From positions 87,138-151,137 of the forward strand of contig JAFZFP010000021.1 of assembly GCA_017555905.1 (NCBI GenBank): a DNA stretch of 64,000 nucleotides. The letters run 5' to 3'. A program made the position numbers and the translations under genes. Below the pieces are notes generated by a model. The model was not told the DNA's origin, did no database searches, and saw only the letters and a program-made list of their open reading frames with translations. Below are positions 8,488 through 17,120 of the stretch, piece after piece; the stretch's first letter is position 1; each line of letters opens with the position of its first letter. The stretch comes from Alistipes sp. GTDB lineage: Bacteria; Bacteroidota; Bacteroidia; Bacteroidales; Rikenellaceae.

Positions 8488-8913
8488 CTATTTGTTACTC
8501 TGTTGTGTATAGACCAAAGCGTCGAGTTTCATCTGTGCCACCATAGCGCGTAGGCCGTTGCTACGTGTAGGCGATAGATTCTCGCCAAGGCCAATCTCGT
8601 CGATGAAGTAGAGGTCGATATTTGCCAACTCCTCGGCAGGACGACCACTCATAACTCTTACCAAGAGGGCGATGATGCCCTTGGTGATGATGGCGTCGCT
8701 GTCGGCGGTGTAGTAGACCTTGTTGTCGCGCAACTCCGAGGCTACCCATACGCTCGACTGGCATCCCTCAATCTTGTACTTGTCTGTACGCTTCTGGGGG
8801 TCGATGGCTGGAAGATCCTCGCTCAGTCCGATGATGTACTCATACTTGTCGAGCCACTCGTCGTAGAGCGAAAACTCCTCGATAATCTCGTTTTGAATCT
8901 TGTCGTTTCTCAT
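8488..8913 (-). CDS. sufE: Cysteine desulfuration protein SufE
   Basis: The 141-residue protein matches SufE. Catalytic Cys51 lies in the IEGCQSSVW motif, with an upstream DPQKRTDKYKIEG loop and a C-terminal GLGENLSPTRSNGLRAM segment. SufE accepts persulfide sulfur from the SufS cysteine desulfurase and passes it to the SufBCD scaffold for Fe-S cluster building. No SufS gene is present here. It is cotranscribed with the SufT-like gene downstream and follows the PafA-like gene by 31 bases. Confidence 0.93.
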   Translation of the reverse strand: MRNDKIQNEIIEEFSLYDEWLDKYEYIIGLSEDLPAIDPQKRTDKYKIEGCQSSVWVASELRDNKVYYTADSDAIITKGIIALLVRVMSGRPAEELANIDLYFIDEIGLGENLSPTRSNGLRAMVAQMKLDALVYTQQSNK

Positions 8914-8944
8914 ATTTTGTCTTTTATTTTTAGTCTATAATTCT

Positions 8945-10564
8945 CTATCGCTTGCCAGCCGTAACCTCGCTCAATCCTCGCGATACGGTTGCCCAGGGGC
9001 GCTCGATGTTTAGTATCTCGGCGATGGTAGGTGCTACCGAGACCATACTTACCTCTGTGTCATACTCACCCTTTGTGCCGATGCCGTAGAAGATGAGTGG
9101 TACCTCGCGGTCGTAGTTATATCCCGATGTGTGGGCCGAGCGCTTATCGCTCTCCTCGATTATCCAGCCAGGCATAAAATCTATGATGATGTCGCCTGAG
9201 CGTGTGGCATAGAAGGATTGTTGCATAAGGCGGCTACGGCCCTCCGAGAATGAGGTGTTGCGTAGCGATGACGAAGAGATCGCCGTTGCCACGCCTCGTA
9301 GTTGTAGCATAAATGTTGCCACCTCCTCACGCAGGGTGTCGAGCGATATGCGCTTCTTGAGGATTAGTTCGTGGTTGAGGTAGAGGGCATTGTTCGCAAA
9401 GCCAAGGATGTAGTTGTCCGAGCCGTAGCGCGCACCGAGGAAGGCATTTACGATAACCTCCATCTGTCGGGTGTTGAATCGCTCACGCACCCTGCCACCA
9501 ATGGGGTTGTAGGAGGGTGATGTGCCGTGGTCCGAGGTGAGTATCACCACGATTTTCTGAGGATCATCGACCTGTGCGTAGAGGTATGTCAGGAATTCGG
9601 CCAAGGCACTATCCAAGCGGTAGAGCATATCCTCCCACTCCATCGACTCAGTGCCGTAGGTTGAGGCTATGTATCGTGGGGTATCGAGTACGATGTTTAG
9701 GATGTCGGGGTTTGTGTCGGTGCCGAGACGTTCTTGGGCAATTAGCGACGAGGCGAACTCCAAGAGCATAGTGTTGCCCGCAGGGGTGTAGCGCATCTGG
9801 CCTATCTTCGATGTGCCGAGTTTTAGGTCTATGTCGCTGATAAGTTTTGTACTTTTATTCTTGATATCCTCCATTACTGCTACCTCGCTATTGTGGTAGC
9901 GGCTGGCGTCGTAGAAGGGTGTCCAGCGCTTCAAAACATACATATCGTTGCTCAGCGAGGTGTTATACTGCGCCACCCACTCGGGTAACGAGTTGAGGTA
10001 TGCCGACGAGGTAGTCCAGTTGGTCTTGTTGGTCTCGGCCCAGAATCCTACGCCATAGTGGCCCGTGAGGATGATTGCCGAAATGGGGTCTATTGCAACG
10101 GTGAAGCACTTGCTCTGGGCATTGCTACTAAGGAGCATATCCGAGATTGTTGGGGTCGCCAAGCGGTGAGGCGAGCAACTTATTGCTCCAGTGCTGAATG
10201 GTACGGGGTGTGCTTTGATGTCCGCGATGATGTTCACGCGTGACGAATCGACATAGTTCCACCAGTACTCGCCCACAACGCCGTGTACCGAGGGTTGTGT
10301 TCCTGTGGCTATGGTTGCAAGGCCTGCTGGGGTAGATGTGTGGATGAAGTCGTAGTGGGCATTGGTATAGCGTGTGCCACCCGCCATTAGGCGCTTGAAG
10401 CCCCCTTCAGAGAAGTTATCGTCGTAGCGGTCGAGGTCGCTATTGCGCAGCGAGCCTACCACGATGTTGATGATGAGTTGAGGCTCTGTGGCGTATGCCG
10501 AACCCAAGGATAAGAGTATTGTAAGGAGGGTGGTTGCCACCCATTGTGTCAATCGTTGTCTCAT
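8945..10564 (-). CDS. PafA-type alkaline phosphatase superfamily protein, probably catalytically altered
   Basis: The 539-residue exported protein has a signal peptide (to about residue 25) and aligns along its whole length with the PafA phosphatase of flavobacteria. The nucleophile position is kept (Thr78), as are the metal ligands Asp345-His346 (TSDHG) and a His in AHTSGYNYD. Others are lost: the first metal Asp (VVDQM in PafA) is VVGSL here, the D-Y-V-G-H ligands are R297-Y-I-A-S301, the Asn of GNDWYD is Glu99, and the Lys/Arg of KDRAS are replaced (DPISA). It may bind but not hydrolyse phosphoesters, or use another chemistry. The alignment is from memory of PafA. Confidence 0.85.
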   Translation of the reverse strand: MRQRLTQWVATTLLTILLSLGSAYATEPQLIINIVVGSLRNSDLDRYDDNFSEGGFKRLMAGGTRYTNAHYDFIHTSTPAGLATIATGTQPSVHGVVGEYWWNYVDSSRVNIIADIKAHPVPFSTGAISCSPHRLATPTISDMLLSSNAQSKCFTVAIDPISAIILTGHYGVGFWAETNKTNWTTSSAYLNSLPEWVAQYNTSLSNDMYVLKRWTPFYDASRYHNSEVAVMEDIKNKSTKLISDIDLKLGTSKIGQMRYTPAGNTMLLEFASSLIAQERLGTDTNPDILNIVLDTPRYIASTYGTESMEWEDMLYRLDSALAEFLTYLYAQVDDPQKIVVILTSDHGTSPSYNPIGGRVRERFNTRQMEVIVNAFLGARYGSDNYILGFANNALYLNHELILKKRISLDTLREEVATFMLQLRGVATAISSSSLRNTSFSEGRSRLMQQSFYATRSGDIIIDFMPGWIIEESDKRSAHTSGYNYDREVPLIFYGIGTKGEYDTEVSMVSVAPTIAEILNIERPWATVSRGLSEVTAGKR

Positions 10565-10597
10565 AGGTGAAAGCCTTTAGGCTTTAATCAGTTTGAA

Positions 10598-11578
10598 TTA
10601 TCCTGCAAATGTATAGAAATTTTTTAATATTTCCTCGATTTGCTCCCTCTCTATCGTAAAATCGACTTGCGGAATCTGTGCCATAGCATCGAGTTGGCGT
10701 TTGCAATGGTCTCTGTAGCCCTCGCTGTGTGGGTTTGTGGGGCGGTGGTTGATGGCCTGCATTATGGCCTTGACCTTCGCCATAGTCTGCAGTGCCGTTT
10801 TTGAGAGAGCCACCTCGCAGAATCGCTCCATAACATACTCCACGGCTTGCGACGATGGGTGTACCATATCCTCGGCATAGAAGCGGTAGTCGCGCAAGTC
10901 GTCGATGAGTATCTCGAACGAAGGGAAGTAGCCTGTGCGAGTGGGGTAGCGACGGCAGATCTCGGCTATGGCAACGCGAAGGATGGCCTTGCTTAATGAG
11001 TTATCTTCGAGACCCTCGCCAATATGGCGTACTGGGCTGAGGGTGAAGAGGATGAGCTTAGGGGTAAGAGATACGATCTCCTCCAAATGTGCGATACACT
11101 CCTCGACACTTAGCAACTCTCGCCTAAAGAGTGAGGCTGGCTGTTTGTGGCAGTTGGCCACCACCTCATTTGTCGCTGATAGGCGATAGACCCAGGCCGT
11201 GCCGAGCGTTATGATGGTGATGTCGGCCGAGGCCAAGGCTTCAGAGCCGAGGGCAATGGCCTTGGTTATAGATTCGGTAGCCTCCTCGGGTGTAGCACCC
11301 CCAATCGAGGAGTGGAATCGGTAGTCCACAAAGCGCTGATCTACCTTCACAAACTCCTCAGTTTGTGGCGCATAGCCATTGGTCATAAGGCGCATAGCGA
11401 GGGCTATGGATGCGGGGTTGAAGAGTATGCCCGTAGGCGAAGAGGTTACTGAGAATTTGCGTTCGCTGAGTCGCTGTGCTATGTTGGTTGCGAAGCACGA
11501 CCCAAGGCAAAGGATTCGGTGGCTATACTCTATAGGCTCTTGCCACGGTTTGATATCTATTTCGGTACGGAATTTCAT
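10598..11578 (-). CDS. GSCFA domain protein
   Basis: The protein shows the GSCFA motif near the N-terminus (ILCLGSCFATNIAQRL) followed by an SSPTGILFNP block and the later GTAWVYR and LTLSPVRHI-type stretches (here LFTLSPVRH). The GSCFA family resembles SGNH/GDSL-type esterases; substrates are not established. I chose the start at 11578 (MKFRTEIDIKPW), because the 17 extra residues from the upstream ATG at 11629 are not family-like and run into the luxS promoter region. With this start the protein has 326 residues. It heads the minus-strand group leading to the PafA-like gene. Confidence 0.87.
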   Translation of the reverse strand: MKFRTEIDIKPWQEPIEYSHRILCLGSCFATNIAQRLSERKFSVTSSPTGILFNPASIALAMRLMTNGYAPQTEEFVKVDQRFVDYRFHSSIGGATPEEATESITKAIALGSEALASADITIITLGTAWVYRLSATNEVVANCHKQPASLFRRELLSVEECIAHLEEIVSLTPKLILFTLSPVRHIGEGLEDNSLSKAILRVAIAEICRRYPTRTGYFPSFEILIDDLRDYRFYAEDMVHPSSQAVEYVMERFCEVALSKTALQTMAKVKAIMQAINHRPTNPHSEGYRDHCKRQLDAMAQIPQVDFTIEREQIEEILKNFYTFAG

Positions 11579-11640
11579 AAGACTAACTGCCAATAACTCT
11601 GCGAAGATAATATTTTTTCTTCGTATCACCGAATTTTTAT

Positions 11641-11648
11641 TAACTTTG
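11641..11648 (+). promoter_or_regulatory. Promoter -7 element of luxS (TAACTTTG)
   Basis: TAACTTTG fits the Bacteroidetes -7 consensus and lies 44 bases before the luxS start. The -33 area is a T-run without a clear TTG. Confidence 0.6.
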
Positions 11649-11692
11649 CATAATAAACCAGAAGTTAATAGAAAATTTAAATATAAACGACT

Positions 11693-12205
11693 ATGGAAAA
11701 GAGTATTGTATCATCTTTCGACGTAGATCACCGCACCCTTGATGCGGGTCTATATCTTCGCTCGGTATATACCATCAACGATGAGTTGGCTGTACGCTCG
11801 TGGGATTTGCGTTTCCGAGCCCCTATGGCTCACGCGCCACTCGGCTCTGGTGAGGTTCACACCATCGAACATCTTATGGCCTACTACCTTCGCTTAGATC
11901 CAAAGATTGGCAAGAGTATCGTATCGTTTTGCCCTATGGGTTGCAAGACAGGTTTCTATCTCTCGACTATGCAAGATGTTGAGGCTGAGGATGTTCGTCA
12001 GGCATTGGCAAAGGTATATAAGGATGTGTTCCCACTCAAGTCGGCAAGCGATATCGTAGGTTTGAACGAGATTCAGTGTGGCAACCCTGGCCTCTACGCC
12101 ATCGACAGCACCAACGCTGCTATGGCCGAGTATATGCGCACACTCTTCAATGCCGAGGAGGCAGAGAAGGCTGGTATTGGTTGTGTTTACGAAAAGTGGT
12201 GGTAG
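11693..12205 (+). CDS. luxS: S-ribosylhomocysteine lyase LuxS
   Basis: The 170-residue metalloenzyme splits S-ribosylhomocysteine into homocysteine and DPD, the precursor of autoinducer-2. Metal ligands are visible: His56 and His60 in HTIEH, and Cys129 in NEIQCGN. Glu59 is the general base and Cys84 (CPMGCKTGFY) the second catalytic residue. All key residues are intact. The SAH/MTA nucleosidase gene begins 3 bases after the stop, so the two steps of the LuxS branch of methyl-cycle recycling are encoded together. Confidence 0.97.
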   Translation: MEKSIVSSFDVDHRTLDAGLYLRSVYTINDELAVRSWDLRFRAPMAHAPLGSGEVHTIEHLMAYYLRLDPKIGKSIVSFCPMGCKTGFYLSTMQDVEAEDVRQALAKVYKDVFPLKSASDIVGLNEIQCGNPGLYAIDSTNAAMAEYMRTLFNAEEAEKAGIGCVYEKWW

Positions 12206-12208
12206 AGT

Positions 12209-12799
12209 ATGAGAATCCTTATCTGTGCCCCTACCTCACGCGAGTTCCGCGCTATGCAGTACGCCTTGGACCATGCCTCGTCGCTCAAGCACACCTACGA
12301 TCTTAAGGAGGTGGGTATTGGCAAGGCCCTCTCTTCGGCTGGCGTGTCACGTGCCTTGACCCTCGCAACCGAGCCATACGATATGTTGGCCGTTGTGGGT
12401 TTCGCGGCTTCGGCTCTTGGTCGTAAGCAGGGCGATATCGTTATGCCTTCGTGTGCTATCCACCACGACGCCATCATCCCCGAAGGCTTCTGCCCAGAGA
12501 TTACCGACCCTCGCTCGTTGCGTGGCGGTGACAAGGAGACCGTATTTACGGGTGACTCTTTCGTTAATGCCGACATTATCAGGGAGATAAAGCAGCGCTT
12601 TGGTGTTGAGTGTGGTCTCTTCGATATGGAGATTGCCGCTATCTGTCAGGTGGCTGAGTTGTACAACAACATCCCTGTTGTGGCTGTTAAATATGTCTCA
12701 GACGTTCCCGAGGAGGGCCATTCGGAACACTCTTACGACGAGTTCGCCGATGCTCACTCCGACTTTACGCCGTTGCTTGAGCGCTTAGAGATGTTGTAG
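12209..12799 (+). CDS. 5'-methylthioadenosine/S-adenosylhomocysteine nucleosidase-like protein
   Basis: This 196-residue protein is of the PNP/UDP phosphorylase fold. It has the VGFAAS turn, a metal-independent nucleosidase-type FDMEIAA block (Glu recognises the ribose), and KYVSD with the probable catalytic Asp. It is somewhat shorter than E. coli MtnN (about 230 residues). Directly behind luxS, it most likely removes adenine from SAH to give S-ribosylhomocysteine, the LuxS substrate. Specificity for SAH versus methylthioadenosine cannot be read from the sequence. Confidence 0.88.
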   Translation: MRILICAPTSREFRAMQYALDHASSLKHTYDLKEVGIGKALSSAGVSRALTLATEPYDMLAVVGFAASALGRKQGDIVMPSCAIHHDAIIPEGFCPEITDPRSLRGGDKETVFTGDSFVNADIIREIKQRFGVECGLFDMEIAAICQVAELYNNIPVVAVKYVSDVPEEGHSEHSYDEFADAHSDFTPLLERLEML

Positions 12800-12856
12800 A
12801 GTTATGCGTTGAGGGGGCAATAATTCAGCCTTGTCCCTTCACTCTTATAAAAGAGA

Positions 12857-12886
12857 TGTCCCAACCCTTGCGGGCTGGGACATTTT
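12857..12886. terminator. Terminator between the nucleosidase and TPR genes
   Basis: TGTCCCA (12857-12863) pairs with TGGGACA (12876-12882), with an inner CCC/GGG, followed by ATTTTCGTT. It separates convergent genes. Confidence 0.8.
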
Positions 12887-12904
12887 CGTTATATGCTTTT
12901 CCGA

Positions 12905-14263
12905 TTAGCGGTTCTGCATGTGGAGTTCGTGGTACTTGTTGTACTTCTCCATAATGCCGTCCATCTCACGGAGACGGAAGCAGAGGTTGTTCAAGAACTC
13001 GATGGTCAAAGCATCGGTAGGCTTGATCTCGTATGCCTTCTCCAACCAAGGAATAGCCTCAGCGAAGATAAGGTTGATCTTAGCGTTCTCAGCCTCGTAC
13101 TCCTCGTATGTCAAGCCAGCGTTGCTGTTCAACTCGCCGATAGCGTTGTTAGCCTTCTCGATGATGAAGTAGCCAGTGTAGAAGTTGCTGTCGAACTCCT
13201 CTGGACGAAGCTCTGCGCACTTCTTGAACGACTTGATACACTCGTCGTAGTTCTTCAAAGCGTTGTAAACACGGCCACGGCCAAACCACAAGTCGTAGTT
13301 TGTAGGATCGTCGTTGAGTGAAGACTCAATCATAGAGGTAAGCTCTGCTGGGTCACCTACACCCTGCTCAGCAGTGTAGAACTGCATAAGACCGTCGAGG
13401 ATAGTAGCATTCTTAGGGAAGAGCTGGATACCTGTAACCAAAGCATCCTTAGCCTTTGCCAAATATACCTCAGCGTCACGCTCCTTCTGGCCGTAGTAGC
13501 TGTGGAACAAGAAGTAGTAGATGTTACCATTCTCGTCGGTGTAGCCGCTCTCCAAAGCCTCAAGGAAGATGTTCTGAGCCTTCTCCAAAGCAACGAAAGC
13601 CTCCTCACCGCTAAGTGATGAGCCATACATAGTCATAAGCATACCTGCGTTAAAGAGGTTGTTGCCATCAGCCTTAGTTGATGGAACTACGCTCTGAGCG
13701 CGGTAAGCAAGCTCGAAGCACTCAGCAGCCTCAGCCAAACGACCCATATCGTTCAAGGCGTCACCCTGCTGTGAGAGTGCGTTAGCCAAGTTCATAGCGA
13801 TAGATGCGATCTTTGACTCCTGCTTAGGATCCATCTCGTAAGCCTTAGCCATTGACTCGATAGCGGTCTGAGGAAGATTCTCCTTGATAGCCTTCTTCTG
13901 ATTCCAGCCCTGGATGAGACCTGCAGCATCAACATAGATATCTACATACTCGTAGTCGCATACATATACTGGGGCGCCACGGAACTCACCCTCGTACACA
14001 TTAGATGGCTGACCTACGTTCATCTGAAGCACCTGAACAGGTACACCACGACCAACCTCCTTAGTAGGGAGAATGTAGGCATTGGTATATGCGTTAGCAC
14101 GCGCAACCCAAGTAGCAGCCTTAATGCCCTTCTTTGCATCCAATACTGCGGCATCAGCCTTCTCAAGTTTTGCCAACTCAGATGAGGTGTTTACCTTCTG
14201 AGCGTTTGCTGCTGGCAATGCGAACATCAACATCGCTGCAGCCAAGAATAAAAACTTTTTCAT
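12905..14263 (-). CDS. Exported tetratricopeptide-repeat protein
   Basis: The 452-residue protein has a signal peptide (cleavage near NAQ/K, residue 22) and an N-terminal region without repeats. Several TPR-like helical pairs follow, for example LANALSQQGDALNDMGRLAEAAECFELAYRA, LWFGRGRVYNALKNYDECIKSFKKCAELRP and a final AIPWLEKAYEIKP unit. TPR arrays mediate protein contacts, here probably in the periplasm. It starts 25 bases after gyrA, an arrangement I believe is common in Bacteroidales. The partner is unknown. Confidence 0.85.
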   Translation of the reverse strand: MKKFLFLAAAMLMFALPAANAQKVNTSSELAKLEKADAAVLDAKKGIKAATWVARANAYTNAYILPTKEVGRGVPVQVLQMNVGQPSNVYEGEFRGAPVYVCDYEYVDIYVDAAGLIQGWNQKKAIKENLPQTAIESMAKAYEMDPKQESKIASIAMNLANALSQQGDALNDMGRLAEAAECFELAYRAQSVVPSTKADGNNLFNAGMLMTMYGSSLSGEEAFVALEKAQNIFLEALESGYTDENGNIYYFLFHSYYGQKERDAEVYLAKAKDALVTGIQLFPKNATILDGLMQFYTAEQGVGDPAELTSMIESSLNDDPTNYDLWFGRGRVYNALKNYDECIKSFKKCAELRPEEFDSNFYTGYFIIEKANNAIGELNSNAGLTYEEYEAENAKINLIFAEAIPWLEKAYEIKPTDALTIEFLNNLCFRLREMDGIMEKYNKYHELHMQNR

Positions 14264-14288
14264 AGTTGTTGTATTGTGTTGTTAATTG

Positions 14289-16847
14289 TTATTCGTTGTT
14301 TGCACTCTGCTCCTCGGTGGTTGCAACCTCTTGATTCTCAGTTGTTGTTGTCTCCTCCGAAATGATTGCAATCTCCTCATCCTCATCGGTCTTTGGTACG
14401 GCTGTTACCGAAGCGATAGCGTCACCATCACGCAAGTTGATGACTCTTACGCCCTGAGTAGCACGGCCCGCAACACGAATCTGATCAACCGAAGTACGCA
14501 TTGTGAGACCCGAACGGTTGATGATCATAAGGTCGTTATCGTCGGTCACGGCCTTGATAGAGATCAACTGACCAGTCTTCTCGGTGATGTTGATAGTCTT
14601 GACACCCTTACCACCACGGTTGGTGATGCGGTACTCCTCAAGGTCGGTACGCTTACCGTAACCGTTCTCCGAGAGTACGAGGATATCCTCCTTAGAGTCT
14701 GGCTCGATAGCAATCATACCTACTACCTCGTTGTCGTCCTCCATCGAAACGGCCTTAACACCTGTACTTACACGACCCATAGCACGTACCGTAGCCTCAT
14801 TGAAGCGGATGGCGCGACCCTCGCGTGTAGCAATCATAATCTCGGCATTACCGCTGGTGAGTTTAACCTCCAACAACTGGTCGTCTTCTCTAATAACGAT
14901 CGCCTTGACACCATTAGTACGTGGACGAGAGTAATCCTCCAACGTAGTCTTCTTAATGATACCGCGTTTAGTACACATTACAAGGAAGTTGTTCTCGACG
15001 AACTCCTTGTCGTTGAGGTTCTTAACATTGATATAAGCACGTACCTTGTCGCCTGGCTCAATCTGGATAACATTCTGAATAGCACGGCCCTTCGAAGAGC
15101 GTGTACCCTCAGGAATCTGGTAAACCTTCAACCAGTAGCAGCGGCCCATTTCGGTAAAGAACATCATCGTATTGTGCATCGAAGCCACGTAGATATGCTC
15201 GATGAAGTCCTCCTCGCGAGTTGCGCTACCCTTAGCACCCTTACCACCACGGTTCTGTGTGCGGTACTCAGCAAGTGGGGTACGCTTGATGTAGCCCATA
15301 TGTGATATGGTGATAACCATATCGTCGTCGGCATAGAAGTCCTCTGGGTTGAACTCCTCCGAAGAGTAGATAATCTCCGAACGGCGCTCGTCGCCATACT
15401 TCTCCTTCATCTCCAACAACTCGTCCTTGATGATCTGCATCTGCATATCAACATTTGCCAAGACAGCATTTAGGTAGTCGATGGTCTTAACCAACTCGTC
15501 GTGCTCGTTCATCAACTGCTCGCGCTGGAGACCAGTCAATTGGCGTAGGCGCATCTCAAGGATTGCGGCAGTCTGCAACTCCGACAAACCGAAGCGCTCC
15601 TGAAGACGTGTACGAGCCTCGTCGCCAGTCTTAGATGAGCGGATGATGTGTACTACCTCGTCGATATTATCCTGTGCAATGAGCAAGCCATTTACGATAT
15701 GGAGACGCTCCTCGGCCTTCTGCAAGTCGTAGCGCGAACGACGCACGATGACGTCGTGACGGTGGTCTACGAAGTGGCGGATAAGCTCCTTGAGGTTGAG
15801 CAACTGTGGACGGCCATTCACCAAGGCGATGTTGTTCACCGCGAATGATGACTGAAGTGGGGTATTCTTGTAGAGCGTGTTAAGCACTACGCTTGCCACA
15901 GCATCCTGCTTGAGGATGATGACGATACGCATACCCTGGCGGTCCGACTCGTCGTTGATATATGAGATACCCTCAATCTTCTTCTCGTTGATGAGGTCGG
16001 CGATACGCTTAATCATATCGGCCTTATTCACCATATATGGAATCTCCGTAATTACAATGCACTCACGGCCCGATGGGGTATGCTCGATCTCGGTCTTAGC
16101 ACGCATAACCACACGACCACGACCCGTAAGCAATGCCTCCTTGACACCCTCGTAGCCATAGATGATAGCACCTGTAGGGAAGTCGGGACCCTTGACATAC
16201 TCCAACAACTCCTCGCACTCGCACTCAGGATTGTCGATATAGGCACAGCAGGCATCAACGACCTCAGAGAGGTTGTGTGGGGCCATATTTGTTGCCATAC
16301 CAACGGCGATACCGCTGGCACCATTGACCAAGAGCAATGGAATCTTGGTAGGCAATACGGTAGGCTCCTTGAGGGTATCGTCGAAGTTGAGACCCCAATC
16401 GATTGTCTCCTTGTCGATATCGGCCATCACCTCGTCGGTAATCTTCTGCATACGAGCCTCGGTGTAACGCATCGCCGCAGGAGAGTCACCATCCATAGAA
16501 CCGAAGTTACCCTGACCCTCAACCAAAGGGTAGCGCATTGACCAATCCTGAGCCATACGTACCATAGCCTCGTAAACCGAACTATCGCCGTGGGGGTGGA
16601 ACTTACCGAGTACATCACCGACGATACGGGCACTCTTACGTGTTGGCTTGTCCGAGTAGAGGTTCAACTCTGCGGACATATCATACAAAATACGACGATG
16701 TACGGGCTTCAGACCATCACGTACATCGGGCAGTGCGCGCGACACGATTACCGACATCGAGTAGTCGATATATGCCGACTTCATCTGCTCTTCGAGATTG
16801 ACTTGGACGATACGTCCCGTCGTACCTGCAATATTCTCTTCTGACAT
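14289..16847 (-). CDS. gyrA: DNA gyrase subunit A
   Basis: The 852-residue protein is the breakage-reunion subunit of gyrase. Active-site Tyr128 lies in [10 protein letters not shown]. The quinolone-resistance region reads [14 protein letters not shown], with Ser89 at the E. coli Ser83 position and Glu93 at the Asp87 position, so no classic resistance change at Ser83. The C-terminal domain holds a gyrase-specific GyrA-box variant (QNRGGKG) and ends in an acidic tail, supporting gyrase rather than topoisomerase IV. It is cotranscribed with the downstream TPR gene and has its own promoter. Confidence 0.97.
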   Translation of the reverse strand: MSEENIAGTTGRIVQVNLEEQMKSAYIDYSMSVIVSRALPDVRDGLKPVHRRILYDMSAELNLYSDKPTRKSARIVGDVLGKFHPHGDSSVYEAMVRMAQDWSMRYPLVEGQGNFGSMDGDSPAAMRYTEARMQKITDEVMADIDKETIDWGLNFDDTLKEPTVLPTKIPLLLVNGASGIAVGMATNMAPHNLSEVVDACCAYIDNPECECEELLEYVKGPDFPTGAIIYGYEGVKEALLTGRGRVVMRAKTEIEHTPSGRECIVITEIPYMVNKADMIKRIADLINEKKIEGISYINDESDRQGMRIVIILKQDAVASVVLNTLYKNTPLQSSFAVNNIALVNGRPQLLNLKELIRHFVDHRHDVIVRRSRYDLQKAEERLHIVNGLLIAQDNIDEVVHIIRSSKTGDEARTRLQERFGLSELQTAAILEMRLRQLTGLQREQLMNEHDELVKTIDYLNAVLANVDMQMQIIKDELLEMKEKYGDERRSEIIYSSEEFNPEDFYADDDMVITISHMGYIKRTPLAEYRTQNRGGKGAKGSATREEDFIEHIYVASMHNTMMFFTEMGRCYWLKVYQIPEGTRSSKGRAIQNVIQIEPGDKVRAYINVKNLNDKEFVENNFLVMCTKRGIIKKTTLEDYSRPRTNGVKAIVIREDDQLLEVKLTSGNAEIMIATREGRAIRFNEATVRAMGRVSTGVKAVSMEDDNEVVGMIAIEPDSKEDILVLSENGYGKRTDLEEYRITNRGGKGVKTINITEKTGQLISIKAVTDDNDLMIINRSGLTMRTSVDQIRVAGRATQGVRVINLRDGDAIASVTAVPKTDEDEEIAIISEETTTTENQEVATTEEQSANNE

Positions 16848-16908
16848 ATTATAATTGTGTTATATTAATTTCAGTTCGCTACACCTATATATTATATATA
16901 TAGACCCA

Positions 16909-16939
16909 CAAATTTACGCCAAATTTTCGTTTTGAGCAA
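16909..16939 (-). promoter_or_regulatory. gyrA promoter
   Basis: On the minus strand TTG (16937-16939) is followed after 20 bases by TAAATTTG (16909-16916), matching the Bacteroidetes promoter pattern. The gyrA start is about 60 bases downstream. The 273-base gap 16848-17120 otherwise holds only the GH84 terminator. Confidence 0.7.
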
Positions 16940-17049
16940 CTTTTACCCCTAAAAAGTGAGGTGGTTTGGGGGTGTGGGGTGCGAAAAATTGATGTATTGC
17001 CCATTTTTAGCCATTCTAAGCGCATCGAATCTCTGATTCGGGGTAGGTA

Positions 17050-17095
17050 CGGGAAAAACAAGAGGGGGTGTCCCGATGGTGTGGACAACCCCCTC
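17050..17095 (-). terminator. Terminator of the GH84 gene
   Basis: On the minus strand GAGGGGGTTGTCC pairs with GGACACCCCCTC, followed by TTGTTTTTCCC. It lies 26 bases past the GH84 stop and isolates that gene from gyrA. Confidence 0.82.
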
Positions 17096-17120
17096 CGATA
17101 GAGATTTTATGTCGCAAGGA

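Noticed and set aside
14286-15305. Plus-strand ORF (339 residues) opposite gyrA
   Set aside because: Antisense shadow of gyrA with no recognisable domain or start signals.
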